A stretch of DNA of 64,000 nt. It comes from Isoetes taiwanensis (lineage: Eukaryota > Streptophyta > Lycopodiopsida > Isoetales > Isoetaceae). The stretch lies in the NCBI GenBank assembly GCA_021234155.1, contig JAJEKV010000020.1, positions 17,105,018 to 17,169,017 on the forward strand, in the 5' to 3' direction. The position numbers and the translations under genes are program-made. Below are positions 11,435-23,019 of the stretch, piece by piece. Position 1 is the stretch's first letter; each line of letters begins with the position of its first letter. The notes beneath the pieces are model-generated. The model was not told where the DNA came from. It searched no databases and worked only from the letters and a program-made list of their open reading frames with translations.

Positions 11435-14234
11435 GATGGTGTGAGAATTATGTGTATTCATACCATACGAGTATTGTACTCATATGTACAAAAGATGGTC
11501 ATCACGCGGATGCAAAGGAATAGCTGCACAAAGCAAGTTTGAACTCGCAACCTTCTAACTATGAGTCATCCATCTTTGTCAAGTGCGCTACCAATACTTA
11601 TTGAAGACATTCCCTCATATGTTCTTCATATGCAGGGCTGACTCCAGGAGGGTTTAGAATATTCTAGAACCTACATACATGCGTGACACTTGGCATGGTC
11701 TCACCCATTGGAGTGGTGCAATCTTGATCGTTGGCCTAGATATATATATAGAGGCACCTTCTTCTTATCGAACCATTCCAGTTCAACACTAGTCTTGAGC
11801 GTTCTTGGCATCTCTCTCATGTTCCTGCTTGCCTTTGGGCCATTGTATTCTTGTTTCTTCATCAAATATCAGAGTCTTTGCTGATTTTGGCATATTTCTT
11901 CCATATTTCGTGCGTATTCTTCGTGAATTTCCCTTGTTTTTGCGTAGGTTCATGACACATACAATTTGGAATATAGAAGGCGATAAACGATGAGGATTTG
12001 GAGGAATTGCGTGCTATACAAGGAAAACAAAGAGCAATTCTTAGACAAGGTCCTAGACAGCACATATGTGTGTTGATTGAACCAAATAAGTTGGCAAGGA
12101 ACCCTCGAGGATGATGCTCGATCTCTCGAAAACAACAACCGGGAGATCTTCAAGAGTAACTTGCAGTATCAAGTCTGAAAAGAGAATGACCTATCAGAGA
12201 GATAGATGTCTCAATAAAAAGCTCCAGAATCACACCAAAAAAAGAAACAACAATCGATCAATCGGGATCCATCTGTGAAAACGCTATCATGGGAAATACT
12301 TGATTAGTACCTACCTCAGAGACTACAGTGCCACATGGAGATAGATAAGAATAACCATTGACTAATTGGGAATACCACATAAGTAGTGTTGCCCCGGAGG
12401 CTATAGAGCCATACCAAGATAAGGAAAGGATACATGAAAGTAGCAATAACCAATCGACTAAGTAGGAAAGGATAAGCTATAATACCATGCTAAGATATAG
12501 AGGAAATATATAGAAATTAGAAATAACCAGCCAACTAATTAGGGAGCACATCCAATCAATGCTACCTCAAAGGCCCCCATGGTACGACGAGAGAAAGTAA
12601 CAAATGGAATGGCACAAAAAATGCATACAGTCCAACTTCGACAATGGAAGTAAAAAATGAGGAATAGTATCTCCTCATATGACTTATTCTTGAGATATAT
12701 GACTCAGTCTTTACATATATGTGAAGGCATCTAAAGAGCATGTAAATATCTACATAAAAAATGTCCAACTTCGAGCATAGAAATAAATAAGGGAGGAAAA
12801 GAGAACTTGACCTTGATCAACATCGAGCAATCCATTTAGAGAGGGAGGGTGAGGCAAGTGATAACATAAAGAGAAAGAAGAATCGAGTTGAACAGAACGC
12901 TAGTGGGAAAGAACTCACATGAGAGGAGGAAGATGACTACATTGCATGCTGTTGATGAAGGTTCCACGTAAGTATAAGAAAGATCTTATCAGACTTATGC
13001 ATGCTAAGTCAACAGGCTATAAAGAAGGTTCGATGAAGAAAGAAGCTCAGACATGTTTCAGGGATGGATGGCTTACAGATGTTTCTATCACTTCTAACCA
13101 TAATTGGAGGAGTTTTTGCAGTGATGAGCTATGCAAAAAACTTTTCTTAGTTATCTACCTAGAGCATATGAAATGTTATCGACCTAGAGCATATGAAATA
13201 TGAAAATAATTTGAGAGATGTACAGAGAATAGGCAGTTACTGGCCATTAGAATGAGCCTTAAGTGTGATGTTTTTCCATGTGAGATTACTTCTTCAACCG
13301 CATCAGATCATCCTCTCTACCAACTATCAGTTGATCAGCTACCTCTAACTACAAACAACATTCAGACCCGACCCTGGTGGTCGTCTCAACCTCCATACTA
13401 TTCATAAGGCAGTTCTAGAAGCTATATAGATTCAGTTTATGCTGGATAGTAGAGGGGATGTAGGAGATGAAGTTTCTATGTCCTAGCTTCGCTGGGGTTG
13501 ATTAGGATGAAGGATTGGGAGGAGGAGGTCATCTGATCCTGTAGTTTTTTGCTCCACCTCTGCTGCTTCATTTGAGGTGCTTCTGCCAGAAGAATTTGAA
13601 GGCAAATTAGAACTAGAAACAGAAAGAATTGGAAGCAAAGAGATAGATACTTAGCTTTGCACAAAATGCTCGAATGCTTGAGGTGCTTATTTGGAAAAAC
13701 CAAGACTTTTATAGCCAAATTTGGCTACTCTATAATGATGTCAGGGTCTGTAAGGATTGCTAGAGATCCAAGTCTAGAGTAAATTAATTGCATCCCTCAA
13801 ACAGTCCAAATCCATTAAAGATTGAACAAATAGCCCATTGCCATATAAATCGGCATAGTGGCATGGTCCTTGGCAGTGTGCGAGTGAGTCTTGTCTGGTT
13901 GGCCCATGTATATGCCTTAGAAATATTCTGGATATCCTCATTTCAACTATATATTGTACTAAGGTCACCTGAAAAAGAAAAGAAAATAAAAAAAAAACCA
14001 TAGGTAAAAGTATATCGTTCAAGGAAAAGGGTCACTCACCTTATTCGTAGAGCTAAACCGGCTAACGGATGACTACATAACATGCGCAATTGATTTTGTT
14101 GCTCTCTATTGTAGTAGTTGAGCCTAGGCCTATGCGCGTGAAAGGTGGCTCCTCCACGCAGGCCATAACTTTGAGACATCTAAATCTATCAATGATTTTG
14201 AGTTCATTGGATTCTAGGAATCATGATGACTACA
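11435..14234. other. Gene-poor stretch, no recognisable gene
   Basis: Apart from the tRNA-like relic at 11.5 kb I see no gene. A TATA-rich promoter-like patch (ATATATATATAGAGG, about 11,739) is followed by a short open stretch (11,990-12,110) of weak gag-like flavour, and 12,946-13,203 is open for 85 codons without any motif. Both could be remains of a retroelement. Confidence 0.4.
11528..11606 (-). other. tRNA-like relic (tRNA pseudogene or SINE head)
   Basis: On the minus strand ATTGGTAGCGCACTTGAC resembles a tRNA D-arm/A box, and about 35 bases later GGTTGCGAGTTCAAAC resembles the T-arm/B box. A good acceptor stem and a normal anticodon arm are not evident, so a SINE head or decayed tRNA is more likely than a working tRNA. 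Confidence 0.4.
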
Positions 14235-14243
14235 TTCATTTTA

Positions 14244-14888
14244 GGGAAATTTACCAAAATAACCTTAATTGTTGACTTAATTCTCAAAAAGTTCTTTGTA
14301 TTTTTAAAATTCCCAAAATGCCCTTAATTCTTAAATATTTTTTCCAAATAGCCATTTGTATTTTAAAATCACCAAAAAGCACGTATTTACAATAGAGGAT
14401 CATTTTCTAAGAGGAAGTGTTTCTTACAGATGTATGACAAAAATATGCAACAGAAATGCCAAATAGAATTTCGGCAACTGCCTTCATTATGCTGGACATT
14501 ACCACAATGTACGCTTTTCTCTATCCCTGACTTCTGTCCTATCACGTTGGCTTTTGGCCTGCCAGGAGGATGACATGTTCCAAGAGGTAGCAATTCATTA
14601 TTTTCAAGAAGTTCAATATTTGGAGGATAACATCAATAAATAGCAAAATAAGCTCCACAAGTAAGCTGGATGGGTATAAAGCAGTTTCTCCACAAGATGC
14701 CCACAAAGCTTCTTCTTGCATACGATTTTTATTAAAACATTAAGTTAGTTGTCTTCGATCATTTCTAGTATTAGAATGATAGGCTTATCTCTAGCTTTTG
14801 ATGATATGGGGCTAATTGGGAAAATACTTAAGAATTAAGGGCTTTTTGGGATTAAGTCAACAATTAGGTTTATTTTGGTAAATTTCCC
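14244..14888. mobile_element. Mutator-type MITE, 645 bp, 9-bp TSD
   Basis: Ends are inverted copies: GGGAAATTTACCAAAATAA... at 14,244 matches the reverse complement of the right end at 14,888 over about 50 bp with few mismatches, and a further inverted block (CCCTTAATTCTTAA) lies inside each end. It is flanked by TTCATTTTA (14,235-14,243) and TTTATTTTA (14,889-14,897), an 8/9 target duplication. The 9-bp TSD points to the Mutator superfamily. No coding sequence inside. Confidence 0.8.
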
Positions 14889-15124
14889 TTTATTTTAGTT
14901 ATGTTAGACAAACGCGCCCCATGTCGTCGTCATCCACCTCAATTGGGTTCCAATTTTAAAAATATTTGTTGCCATCCAAGGGAGAGAGTTTGGTTAAAAA
15001 AAATTCCCCCGAAGCCTTGTAAGCTGCCGTGTGGAATTGAAAATTTTTGCTAATATTAGTCAATTTTCTTAGTATTTTTGGTAAAAAGGAAGGGGGAGTA
15101 TGCAGTTGGTAGCTGGCCTCGAAT

Positions 15125-15250
15125 TTAGATTTCATATTAACCAGCAAAAATGCCGCCCTGCATTTATACTTACCAGATTTTTGAGAAAAATACCTCTAAT
15201 TTGCCGATTTTACATTATTTTTACAAATTTTTGACCGAAAATTTGCCCAA
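15125..15250 (+). repeat. Dispersed repeat, copy 1
   Basis: AACCAGCAAAAATGCCG followed by TTACCAGATTTTTGAGAAAA, CTCTAATTTGCCG and TTTTTGACCGAAAATTTGCC recurs in the same orientation at 21,605-21,725. Both copies flank the ACR gene region. Their nature (solo repeat ends or segmental copy) is unknown. Confidence 0.65.
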
Positions 15251-15544
15251 ATCCCCATACCAAGATCCGAGAGTATAAAAGCGACAAGGACCCTCAACAG
15301 GGCTGAATGCAACTAGCCAACTAGAGAAGTGATAAAAGTTAAAGAGTGGGATATAACCTATAATAATAAAACGTAATAAAAAAGTTAAAAGTAGTAGCTG
15401 GCATCCTCTAATAAAAATGAAAGCAATCACCCCCTGCTCTATAACTTCAACCCTCCTCCATAGTATTCCTTTATATTAAGAGCCATTGCACACTGGCCGT
15501 TATGTTAGGTTAAATTTTTAATCTAACTGATGCTCCTTTATGTT

Positions 15545-15810
15545 AAGGTAATCTAACTACAAGATTTTACTTCACACTATCCGTTAGATTAAAAATTAGC
15601 ATAACGGCAACCGTTATAAAACACTTCACACTGCAAGATACCGTTAGGTTACATTACACTTAATCTAACGGAAACCGTTACAAATTACTTCACACTGCAC
15701 GACACTGTTAGGTTATGTTATACCTAACCTAACGGAAACCGTTATAATCACTTCACACTACATGACGTCGTTAAGTTACATTACACCTAACATAACGAAA
15801 ATCTAACATA
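15545..15810. repeat. CCGTTA/TAACGG tandem array
   Basis: Four diverged units of about 66 bp, each with CACTTCACACT, a CCGTTAGGTTACATTACAC-like block and TAACGGAAACCGTTA. Inverse versions lie at the other end of the PIF-like element. The palindromic TAACGG..CCGTTA could be transposase-binding sites (inference). Confidence 0.7.
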
Positions 15811-16324
15811 AGTATCTTGCATTGTTGAACTTGCATGATCTATAGAAGGAGTGCAAATGGTTATTTACCTACAAAAGTGATTTTAAAGTATCCATCTGTC
15901 CTTTGTCAAAACCTTTTCACCCTTTTTACAGATTGTATTCTAACAATCATTTCTGAATGTCATGATCAATTTATGAGAATATGACTTCTTTGTACCTATT
16001 ACTCTATCAGAGTTGCGTAAACTTATGATATCTAGTCTTCTTTCCATTGTATCATACGACCAAAAGTATCAAAACATTTGTCAGCATTCATTTGAAAATT
16101 GTTCAATTCAATTCAGTTTGAGAAGGAAAGAACCCTTCTGTTTTACCAAACTGGACAAAGCATGTATATCCCACCAAAATATCCGGGGCTATATCAGGTC
16201 ATATGCTCCCATGGGCCACGAAATCTACTAAAAAAGCTATTCCAATAGCCAAAAGAACCAAGTCTTTTATGCTGACCTTTGATGCAGGTCAAAACACAAT
16301 AGACAGCAAAGTCAATACCCATCC

Positions 16325-17080
16325 CTAGAATATTCCAGAATATGTTGGCCTCACTGGTTTTTCAAATACCAGAGCAATGTAAACCTGCACAAATTTAACC
16401 CAAATGAGAAGCTTAAGTTTGTTTGGCAAAGGGATTATTTCGTGCTCTGCCCAAGACAACATTCTGTTTCTTCTTGCAGTGGAAAGATTGAGAAAGACAA
16501 TCAAGCAAATTCTCACAATTCGCCTGCAATATGTACGTCCTGGAAGCCTCATTACCATGAGGCATATCGCGTTGATGGCAGCTAGAGAGTAACTGATGAA
16601 GGATATCAAGTAGAACATCCATGACAAAAATGATGGGTAGACAAAAAATGATGGCGCAACTGTTGTATAAGAGAACAAAATAGCCAGCATGTGTAGGAGA
16701 ATTAGTGTAGTGATAATTTTTCGAGAATGTGGGCTACTGGCAAGCAACCTAAGCAGGAAGGCTATGCTGGTTTGCAATGTGGCTAGATCAATAGCCAAAG
16801 TGGCCCGTGCAAGTTTGAAGGCCCAAGAATAATTATCATCACTATTACCATATGTAGTCCAGTGATGCAGGACAAGCAACAAAGGTGTTCCAGCCATTGA
16901 ACAGAAAATGATAGTAAGCAGAAGAGACTTGCTGCGGAAAGTCTTTGTGAAGATCCATAAAATTTCCAGGCAAAGCATGGTTAAGGTAAGCCCAAGCAGC
17001 AGGCAACCAACTAAAATAATTTTCCATCCTCTCCGAAAGCAAGAATCAAATGTAGCAGACCTTAAAACTGCAACTCTTAA
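16325..17080 (-). CDS. Polytopic membrane protein (about 7 TM), partial gene
   Basis: One long exon on the minus strand, open from about 17,080 to a stop at 16,325. Hydrophobic helices in order begin near GWKIILVGCLLLGLTLTM, SLLLTIIFCSMAGTPLLL, LAIDLATLQTSIAFLL, IITTLILLHMLAILF, SWMFYLISFISYSLAAI, IVRICLIVFLNL and LLIWVKFVQVYIALVF, about seven segments. The frame upstream of the first internal ATG continues the first helix, so the true start is in an earlier exon; an untranslated-looking exon with donor CCAG/GTAAGG lies at about 18,218-18,330 on the same strand. I do not recognise the family. It lies wholly within the PIF-like element, so it may be a captured host gene. Confidence 0.5.
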   Translation of the reverse strand, partial: LRVAVLRSATFDSCFRRGWKIILVGCLLLGLTLTMLCLEILWIFTKTFRSKSLLLTIIFCSMAGTPLLLVLHHWTTYGNSDDNYSWAFKLARATLAIDLATLQTSIAFLLRLLASSPHSRKIITTLILLHMLAILFSYTTVAPSFFVYPSFLSWMFYLISFISYSLAAINAICLMVMRLPGRTYCRRIVRICLIVFLNLSTARRNRMLSWAEHEIIPLPNKLKLLIWVKFVQVYIALVFEKPVRPTYSGIF

Positions 17081-18819
17081 AACTGCAACTCTTTTAAGTA
17101 AAGCAAACTATCTTCCTCAAAAGTAAGTGATTGGTTCCTTCCTTAGCATTATAATTCGCTTCTTGGCACTCAAAATCTTTCCTGATACAACCATTCAACC
17201 AGAAGCTTATTAGAATAATTAGCAAACAAGTGTCAGATACAGTGCTGACAGTTATCAATTGAAAACAAACCAGCCAATTTTTTATTTGAAACAAGAGTAT
17301 TGAGAGTATGCCTGACATTGCATGCCCTGAAAATGGTGTTGACTAGGCAACAGAGAGGCTTCTTTGCACTAAAAATCAAATGTAAGAAAAGGAAAATTCA
17401 AACACTCTGAACCCAACTTCTTAAGGAAACCCAATTGATAAAATGGAGATAAAGAAGGGAGATAAAGAAGGTTTTATTGTATCAGTGACAAACACTACAG
17501 ATGGCAAATAACTGGGGCCTCATGGAAAGCCCTTGCAACATTTGATCTCTGATCATGGACCTCTGATCATTAGCAACATTTGCTGCTAAATTTACAGCTT
17601 AGATTTCTGAGCATCTCTGCAAACTCCACTCCGCAAATTTGTAATATAATACAGAGTGCTATTTATGTATGCTGCATGCTCAATATGGTACACGTTTTGA
17701 GCATATGAGTAACATTTCAGATTGTAGATTGCAGAGTGAAATGGATTTGAATACTAACACTTATTTTCCCACTGCCACATAAGTTCTTTGATCAAACATC
17801 TCATGATATCTATGGTTATGAATGTTTCATAAGCTCAAAGTGCTATATATAGCAGAATTTGATCTCTCTAACAAAGTAATTTACCCTACTCTTAAGATTG
17901 TGCTGATTATCTGCTGCAACAATCAATCACCATACCATTTCTTGCAGATTCAGAATAATTCCCAAATGTAGGAGTACTAAAATATTCACATGTGACATAT
18001 CATAGCAGTCATGGCTCATCATAAATGTTCATCATAGCTTAGACACAGGCTGCATCATCTTATGAAAATTGCCAGCAATAAGGAAATATAACAAAGGGAA
18101 ATAATGTAATGAATAAAAGGAAGACAAAAGGAAGATGGTAGAGACGATCTCTCAAACCCTACTGAAAATGATTTTGAAAAAAGCCTTTGATATACAAAGA
18201 ATCGATTCCTTACCTGGAAAAAGCAAGTTGCACTCTGGAAGTTCGACTGTAAGCTTCACAAGCTCCAAGCCGGAAGCAGCTGGTATGCTTGAGAGATGGA
18301 GAAACGCGATTTGACGCCTTCGAGCTTTGGTAACGGTGCTTAAGGGATGCTCGATAGGAGGGGTTAACTTACGTCGGCATTTTTTCGAGTCTGTTAGCTC
18401 CGTTAAATCTTAACCTAACATAATGCATATGTGAATCACTGCTAAGAGGCACCGTTAGCTTAACCGAACCGTTATCTTTTAACCCCCTCTTAACTTAACG
18501 GAATCTCCTAACGGCGCCTATGTGAAGGCCAGATAGTTAGTTTTTTCTAACATAACGGAGTTTACCCCCTAGTGTGAAATGGCCCTAAAAGTTATAAAAA
18601 AAACATTCCCCCGTGTACAGGTCAATATTGTCCGAGGTGCCATGGGCGTGTAAACAATTGGATGCCTTTTCCAGATTATGTACAAGATGACTTATCAAAA
18701 ATGCTTTTACAGCTGCTGCTGATTCCACAAACTTCTTTATGCCATGGCAATTGTTATGTACACGATATTTACAGGTGGCAACATGATGGCACTTGCACCA
18801 CGATCGAACACAAAATGTG

Positions 18820-20760
18820 TCATGTATATGACCTGAGGAGCCCCAATAGGCGCTCTGAATGAGATCGAAAAAAACCGCCAAGGGAGAACTTTGTAGGAGT
18901 TTTATCTGCTTCACAAAACAATTTTGGATGCTCTGCTTCCTCCTTAGCTTGAAGCACTTCATAACCAATTTGATTTCTAAGATGTTCTACAACTTGCATG
19001 CTCACGGGGTTTCCTTCAGCATCAGTCACGTAAAATACATTCATCGCCATGGATCCTTGCGTGGTAACGTCAGCGCGGGTTACACACAGCCCATTTTCTC
19101 GAAACAGACGTGTTACATCTGATAACAAACCCACTCTATCTTGGACACACAATTCCAGCCTCAAACCCTGAATATGCCAAAGCAGGGGTTACAATTTTTA
19201 ATTCGAGAGAGGAATCAGAGTCATTCGAAATGGAATCCTAGATACCTCAGAGATGCGGCGCTCTATCGCAGCTTCCAGGCATTTTATTGCCCTTTGTCGT
19301 TCAGCCTCAGTATTCATGGTGCACCCATCAAGATGTCTGATGTAATACTCCTGAGACACAAGTAGTACTAGTGAGTGTGAGACAGCTAAAAAGTAACCAG
19401 CATCCAACGCTAAAGTTATCCTAAGTGCACTTTCTTCCTCCAATCCAAGCAAAGCAAAAGCAAGCATCAACAGAAGCTTTGAAATACCGAGGTGGGCAGT
19501 ACAGGAAAAAACGTACTTGGTAAGCATCAGGTCCATCGGTATCAATTGTTGCATGAAACACCACATATTGCATATCCGTGAGAGTGCAAACGGTGTCGAA
19601 GAGGAGCTTGGGTCTGTCACGGCAATGAACATTCACAACAGAATAGCCCTTCTCAACACAATTCCTGACCGTGACGACGGGGCGCCCTTTCCCATCCAAG
19701 CTATCTGAGATGGATGTTTGCTCGTAGTCTCCGTCTGCAAACATCATCTGATGCAATCTGCGCTCTGTGTGCGTTAAGCCCATCGAAAAATCCGTGGTAG
19801 CACTTGTTGCCCCATCGCTGCCCTTCATTACTTGGCAGAGCATCTCCTTCACTCTGCCAAGCTTTTCTGAATCTTGTATTGGACCTCCCAAGGCCTCCTC
19901 ATCCGTTACATACACTACACATGCTACTCGCATACTATGTGTCCATACTTCGGCCGCCACAACATTGCACTTGAGATCTGTTAAGACAGAGGAGATCTCG
20001 GACAATAGTCCCGCCCTGTCTGTGCCTGTTAGCTCTATTACTGTATGTTCTGCTACAGATTCAACCCCAACCCTTCTTCCGAAATACTTCTGCAATTGCG
20101 AGCTTATTAACGAGCTTTTTTCCCCAAGAGCCTGATAATCATGATTCAAAAATTAAAAACCCGAAGCATATATAGTTGCAAAAACTATAAAACGTATACC
20201 TGTTCTATGTGATCCATAATTCGTTGATCTGTGATCTTATTGCCCTGTTTGTCTCGCACATGAAACACTGCAAAATATAAGACTATGAGCAAAACTCTTT
20301 ATGATTACTCTATTACGGGCAAGCTCATGAAGTCTTACCGTCCATAAACCAGCCACCATCAGAGGATATGTATGCTTTAGAAATGTCGAGATCGAGATCT
20401 GTGAGCGCTTGAACCACCTCCAGAAGTATGCCATGCCTATTAACGCTGTCCAGCTGTGCCACAAATAGCGGACACATTTAATACAGTTCTAGAAAAATTG
20501 AACGAATCAATTGGTTTTAGAGTTGCATCAGAACTTACCTTGATGAGCGTTGCTTCTTCACAAGCTATATTGTCAATCACTACCCTGAAACAATAAATCT
20601 AGACGATGTAAGAAAAATAACAGAGAGAACTAACATGGCAAAGGAACCAGAAGAGAAAATTAAGAGCAGTCATATACCGCGGGGGATTGATCCTCGAACT
20701 CAGAGTCTCGTAATCTGGATCAAAGTAAGGCCAGCCTCGCCCAGCCACGACAGCAACCAT
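18820..20760 (-). CDS. ACR: ACT domain repeat (ACR) protein, 4 ACT domains, 7 exons
   Basis: A complete plant ACR gene. Coding exons: 20,760-20,678; 20,584-20,539; 20,453-20,339; 20,267-20,200; 20,131-19,517; 19,350-19,246; 19,167-18,820. All junctions are GT..AG with matching phases, giving 459 codons plus TGA, the usual length for the family. ACT domains lie near residues 29-95 ([16 protein letters not shown]), 134-181 ([17 protein letters not shown]), 268-318 ([15 protein letters not shown]) and 345-395 ([16 protein letters not shown]). ACT folds bind amino acids or similar ligands; plant ACR proteins resemble the regulatory part of bacterial GlnD and are thought to sense nitrogen or amino-acid status (family knowledge). 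Start chosen because [18 protein letters not shown] matches the usual N-terminus before INPPRVVID. No damage seen. Which paralogue it is cannot be told. An acceptor (TTTAATTCAG) 15 bp before the ATG shows a 5'-UTR intron. Confidence 0.95.
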
Positions 20761-22200
20761 TGTGTCCCCAGTTCGCTGAATTAAACAGACTCACAGAAAT
20801 TTTGTATGTTGCTGGATAAAAGCACCAAAATAGAGCTTTGAGGTTCAGGTCTTTGCCGTAAATCAGCTCAAAACGCAAAATAACTGGACCACAGTTGCAC
20901 TGCTGCCAGATGTTCACACAAACTATCTAAATTTCACCCACCATGGCCTTATCATACATAAATCATCTCCACATCTGTTTAAGATACGCCTCTTCCAAGA
21001 CGCCGCCACTTCACACATCCAAACAATAAACCCAGTTTTTAACCAAAGAAATCAAACAATCTCCTCAAGAGTGCGTTGAAGATTGATGGACGGAGGGGGA
21101 TCTGGCGTTTGGAGCTTTGGCGGGAATGATTTTGCGAGTTGTAGTGAGGGCGCGTTCTCTGGCGGTCGTGGCTTTCGCTAAGGTTTGAAGAAGGGACACG
21201 CGGCTCTCCTTTACTTCTAGCCACATTATTCAGTAATTGATTAGCGACGAATTGTGTCCAAGACCGCAGACAGATTAGCTAGTTTGGGACGGACCACAAA
21301 ATGTGCGACACCTCATAGTCACATTTAGCGGTTGCCCTTGATAATAAGCAACGATGCTGAAAAGGAAAGGCGTTTCTTTGTGGACCGTTTTCAGGGGTTA
21401 AACGCCGCTAGTAGGAAGGATTTGCGGCGCCGCATGTGTAAGACCCGTCACGACGGTCAGCGTGGAAAACGCTCATTTAAAGTGTCGGCAGTGAAATTTC
21501 ATTAAATGGGGGGAGTGGGAGTTCCCACGCTTCCCATTAAATCGAGCGCGGGAAAAACATCAATGTTTCCGTCCTTCCACGATGGTCCAGGCCTCCAGAT
21601 TAGATTTTGCTTAAACCGGCAAAATGCCGTGCTTTGTTGCTATTTACCAGATTTTTCAGAAAATATCCTCTAATTTGCCGGATTTAACAAGCATCTTACA
21701 AAATTTTGACCGGAAATTTTCCGACATCTATTAAAGAAAGCGGATTTTAACAACTTCAACCGGAAATTCTGGGGAGGAACCCCCCCAATCTGGAGCCCTG
21801 CGATGGTCGCCTAATTTTTTATCGCCCCACTTAAAAACTACAATTTTTCCTAGTTGCAAAATTAGTAAACTCGTGTCCGGCATTGACGCGCAAGTTTAGC
21901 GGCACAGTAACCCGCCCCCAGTAACAAAAATTGTTTGCACCGTGATACAGAAAAAGATTCAGGAAGGAGACTCTATTTTGCTCAGATCTATAGCAAGTAT
22001 TAAGCACTTAGAATGATTTGCTCGTTGGAAGCCTCTGGAAATTTTCGCAGTCCATGTCCGTCAGTTCCAAGAACTTCCAAAGCACCAAATGCAACGGAAG
22101 ATGGATCAAACTAAAGCTTGAAGGCCTGTTCGTTCGGATCTGATGCCATTTGCCTGTGCAAGAAAGCGATCGTGAGGAAATTCTTAGGTCTTGAAGGTTG
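20761..22200. other. ACR upstream region and gene-free sequence
   Basis: The first part holds the 5'-UTR intron and promoter side of the ACR gene. The 5' exon probably lies near 21,060-21,230 but I cannot fix its donor. The rest has no gene. It contains the second copy of the dispersed repeat (21,605-21,725). Confidence 0.5.
21605..21725 (+). repeat. Dispersed repeat, copy 2
   Basis: Same orientation as the copy at 15,125-15,250: AACCGGCAAAATGCCG, TTACCAGATTTTTCAGAAAA, CCTCTAATTTGCCGG and TTTTGACCGGAAATTTTCC. The copies differ by several substitutions. Confidence 0.65.
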
Positions 22201-22217
22201 CGGCCGGAAACTCCACT

Positions 22218-22298
22218 CGCAAGAAATTTCCTTGAAGAAATCCCTAGCGGCGCGGCTCGCGGCTGTCGCTGCTAGGGATTTCTTCCAGGAAACTTGCG
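22218..22298. repeat. Foldback hairpin
   Basis: Arms 22,218-22,248 and 22,271-22,298 are imperfect reverse complements (CGCAAG..GAAGAAATCCCTAGC against GCTAGGGATTTCTTC..CTTGCG) around a GC-rich loop of about 22 bp. A short foldback MITE remnant is likely. Confidence 0.7.
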
Positions 22299-22321
22299 GA
22301 AGTTCCCCTTCCTAAGTATAA

Positions 22322-22445
22322 GGGAAAATACCCCTCGAGTCCGGGGGGTAATTTGTGAGGCGGCGCACAAGCGGCGGAGCTGCGAGTGCGTTTGCCACCG
22401 CTGGCGGTAAATTGCCCCCGGAAAACTCAAGCGGGGTATTTTCCC
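22322..22445. mobile_element. 124-bp foldback MITE
   Basis: The left arm GGGAAAATACCC..CCGGGGGGTAATTTG mirrors the right arm CGGTAAATTGCCCCCGG..GGGGTATTTTCCC over about 33 bp. No clear target duplication was found. The element is almost entirely palindromic with a CG-rich centre. Confidence 0.6.
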
Positions 22446-22659
22446 ATGCATAATCAACGAGAGGCTTAAATTTCCACTAATATTTTGGCACGTGGTATTT
22501 ATCTTCCCTCTTTTCTCTGTTTCTGGCAGAGCTAGGCTTGAATAATTTTCTCCGGCAGAGCTTCGCAAAGCACAAACAACCCGTTGAATGAACTTGCCCC
22601 TGTGTTATTTTAGTGCACCTATGTTTGTTTGTTTCTTGAAGCCAAATTCGTCGCTAATC

Positions 22660-22950
22660 TTGAAAATCTTGAAGCGAAATCTTCAGATGCACACATCCTT
22701 CAGATCTTGAAGTGAAACATGTCTTGAAGCTGAGAAGGAGCCATGGCAAAAAAATGCATGTTCGAAGCAAAATCTTCATATGCATACATTCTTCGGATCT
22801 TGAAACGAAACATATCTTGAAGCTGAAAGGAGCCATGGCAAAGAAATCCGTGCTCGAAGCGAAATCTTTAGATGCACACATCCTTCAGATCTTGAAGCGA
22901 AACATATCTTGAAGCTGAGAAGGAGCCATGGCAAAAAAATGCATGCTCGG
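22660..22950. repeat. 92-bp tandem repeat
   Basis: Units start at about 22,696, 22,789 and 22,881 (TCCTTCAGATCTTGAAGYGAAACAT..), each with AGGAGCCATGGCAAA and CTCGAAGCGAAATCTT, plus a partial unit before. Differences are mostly single bases. Open frames across it reflect the repeat and are not genes. Confidence 0.8.
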
Positions 22951-23019
22951 CCATAGCCGCAGAAGAACGCCATAGCCATAGAAGAACAAGTGCCCAAACA
23001 GAGCAGCACAGAGCCATGG

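Larger units (their letters stand above)
15480..18585. mobile_element. PIF/Harbinger-like element with TAA target duplication
   Basis: The left end GAGCCATTGCACACT (15,480) and the inverted right end GGGCCATTTCACACT (18,585) are flanked by TAA (15,477-15,479 and 18,586-18,588). The inverted ends continue with a CCGTTATGTTAG block after a small indel. TWA target sites and GRGCC-type ends fit PIF/Harbinger (family knowledge). Subterminal CCGTTA/TAACGG repeats crowd both ends (15.50-15.81 and 18.38-18.57 kb). No transposase is recognised inside, so it seems non-autonomous; it carries a membrane-protein gene. The right end lies 234 bp below the ACR stop codon. Confidence 0.7.
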
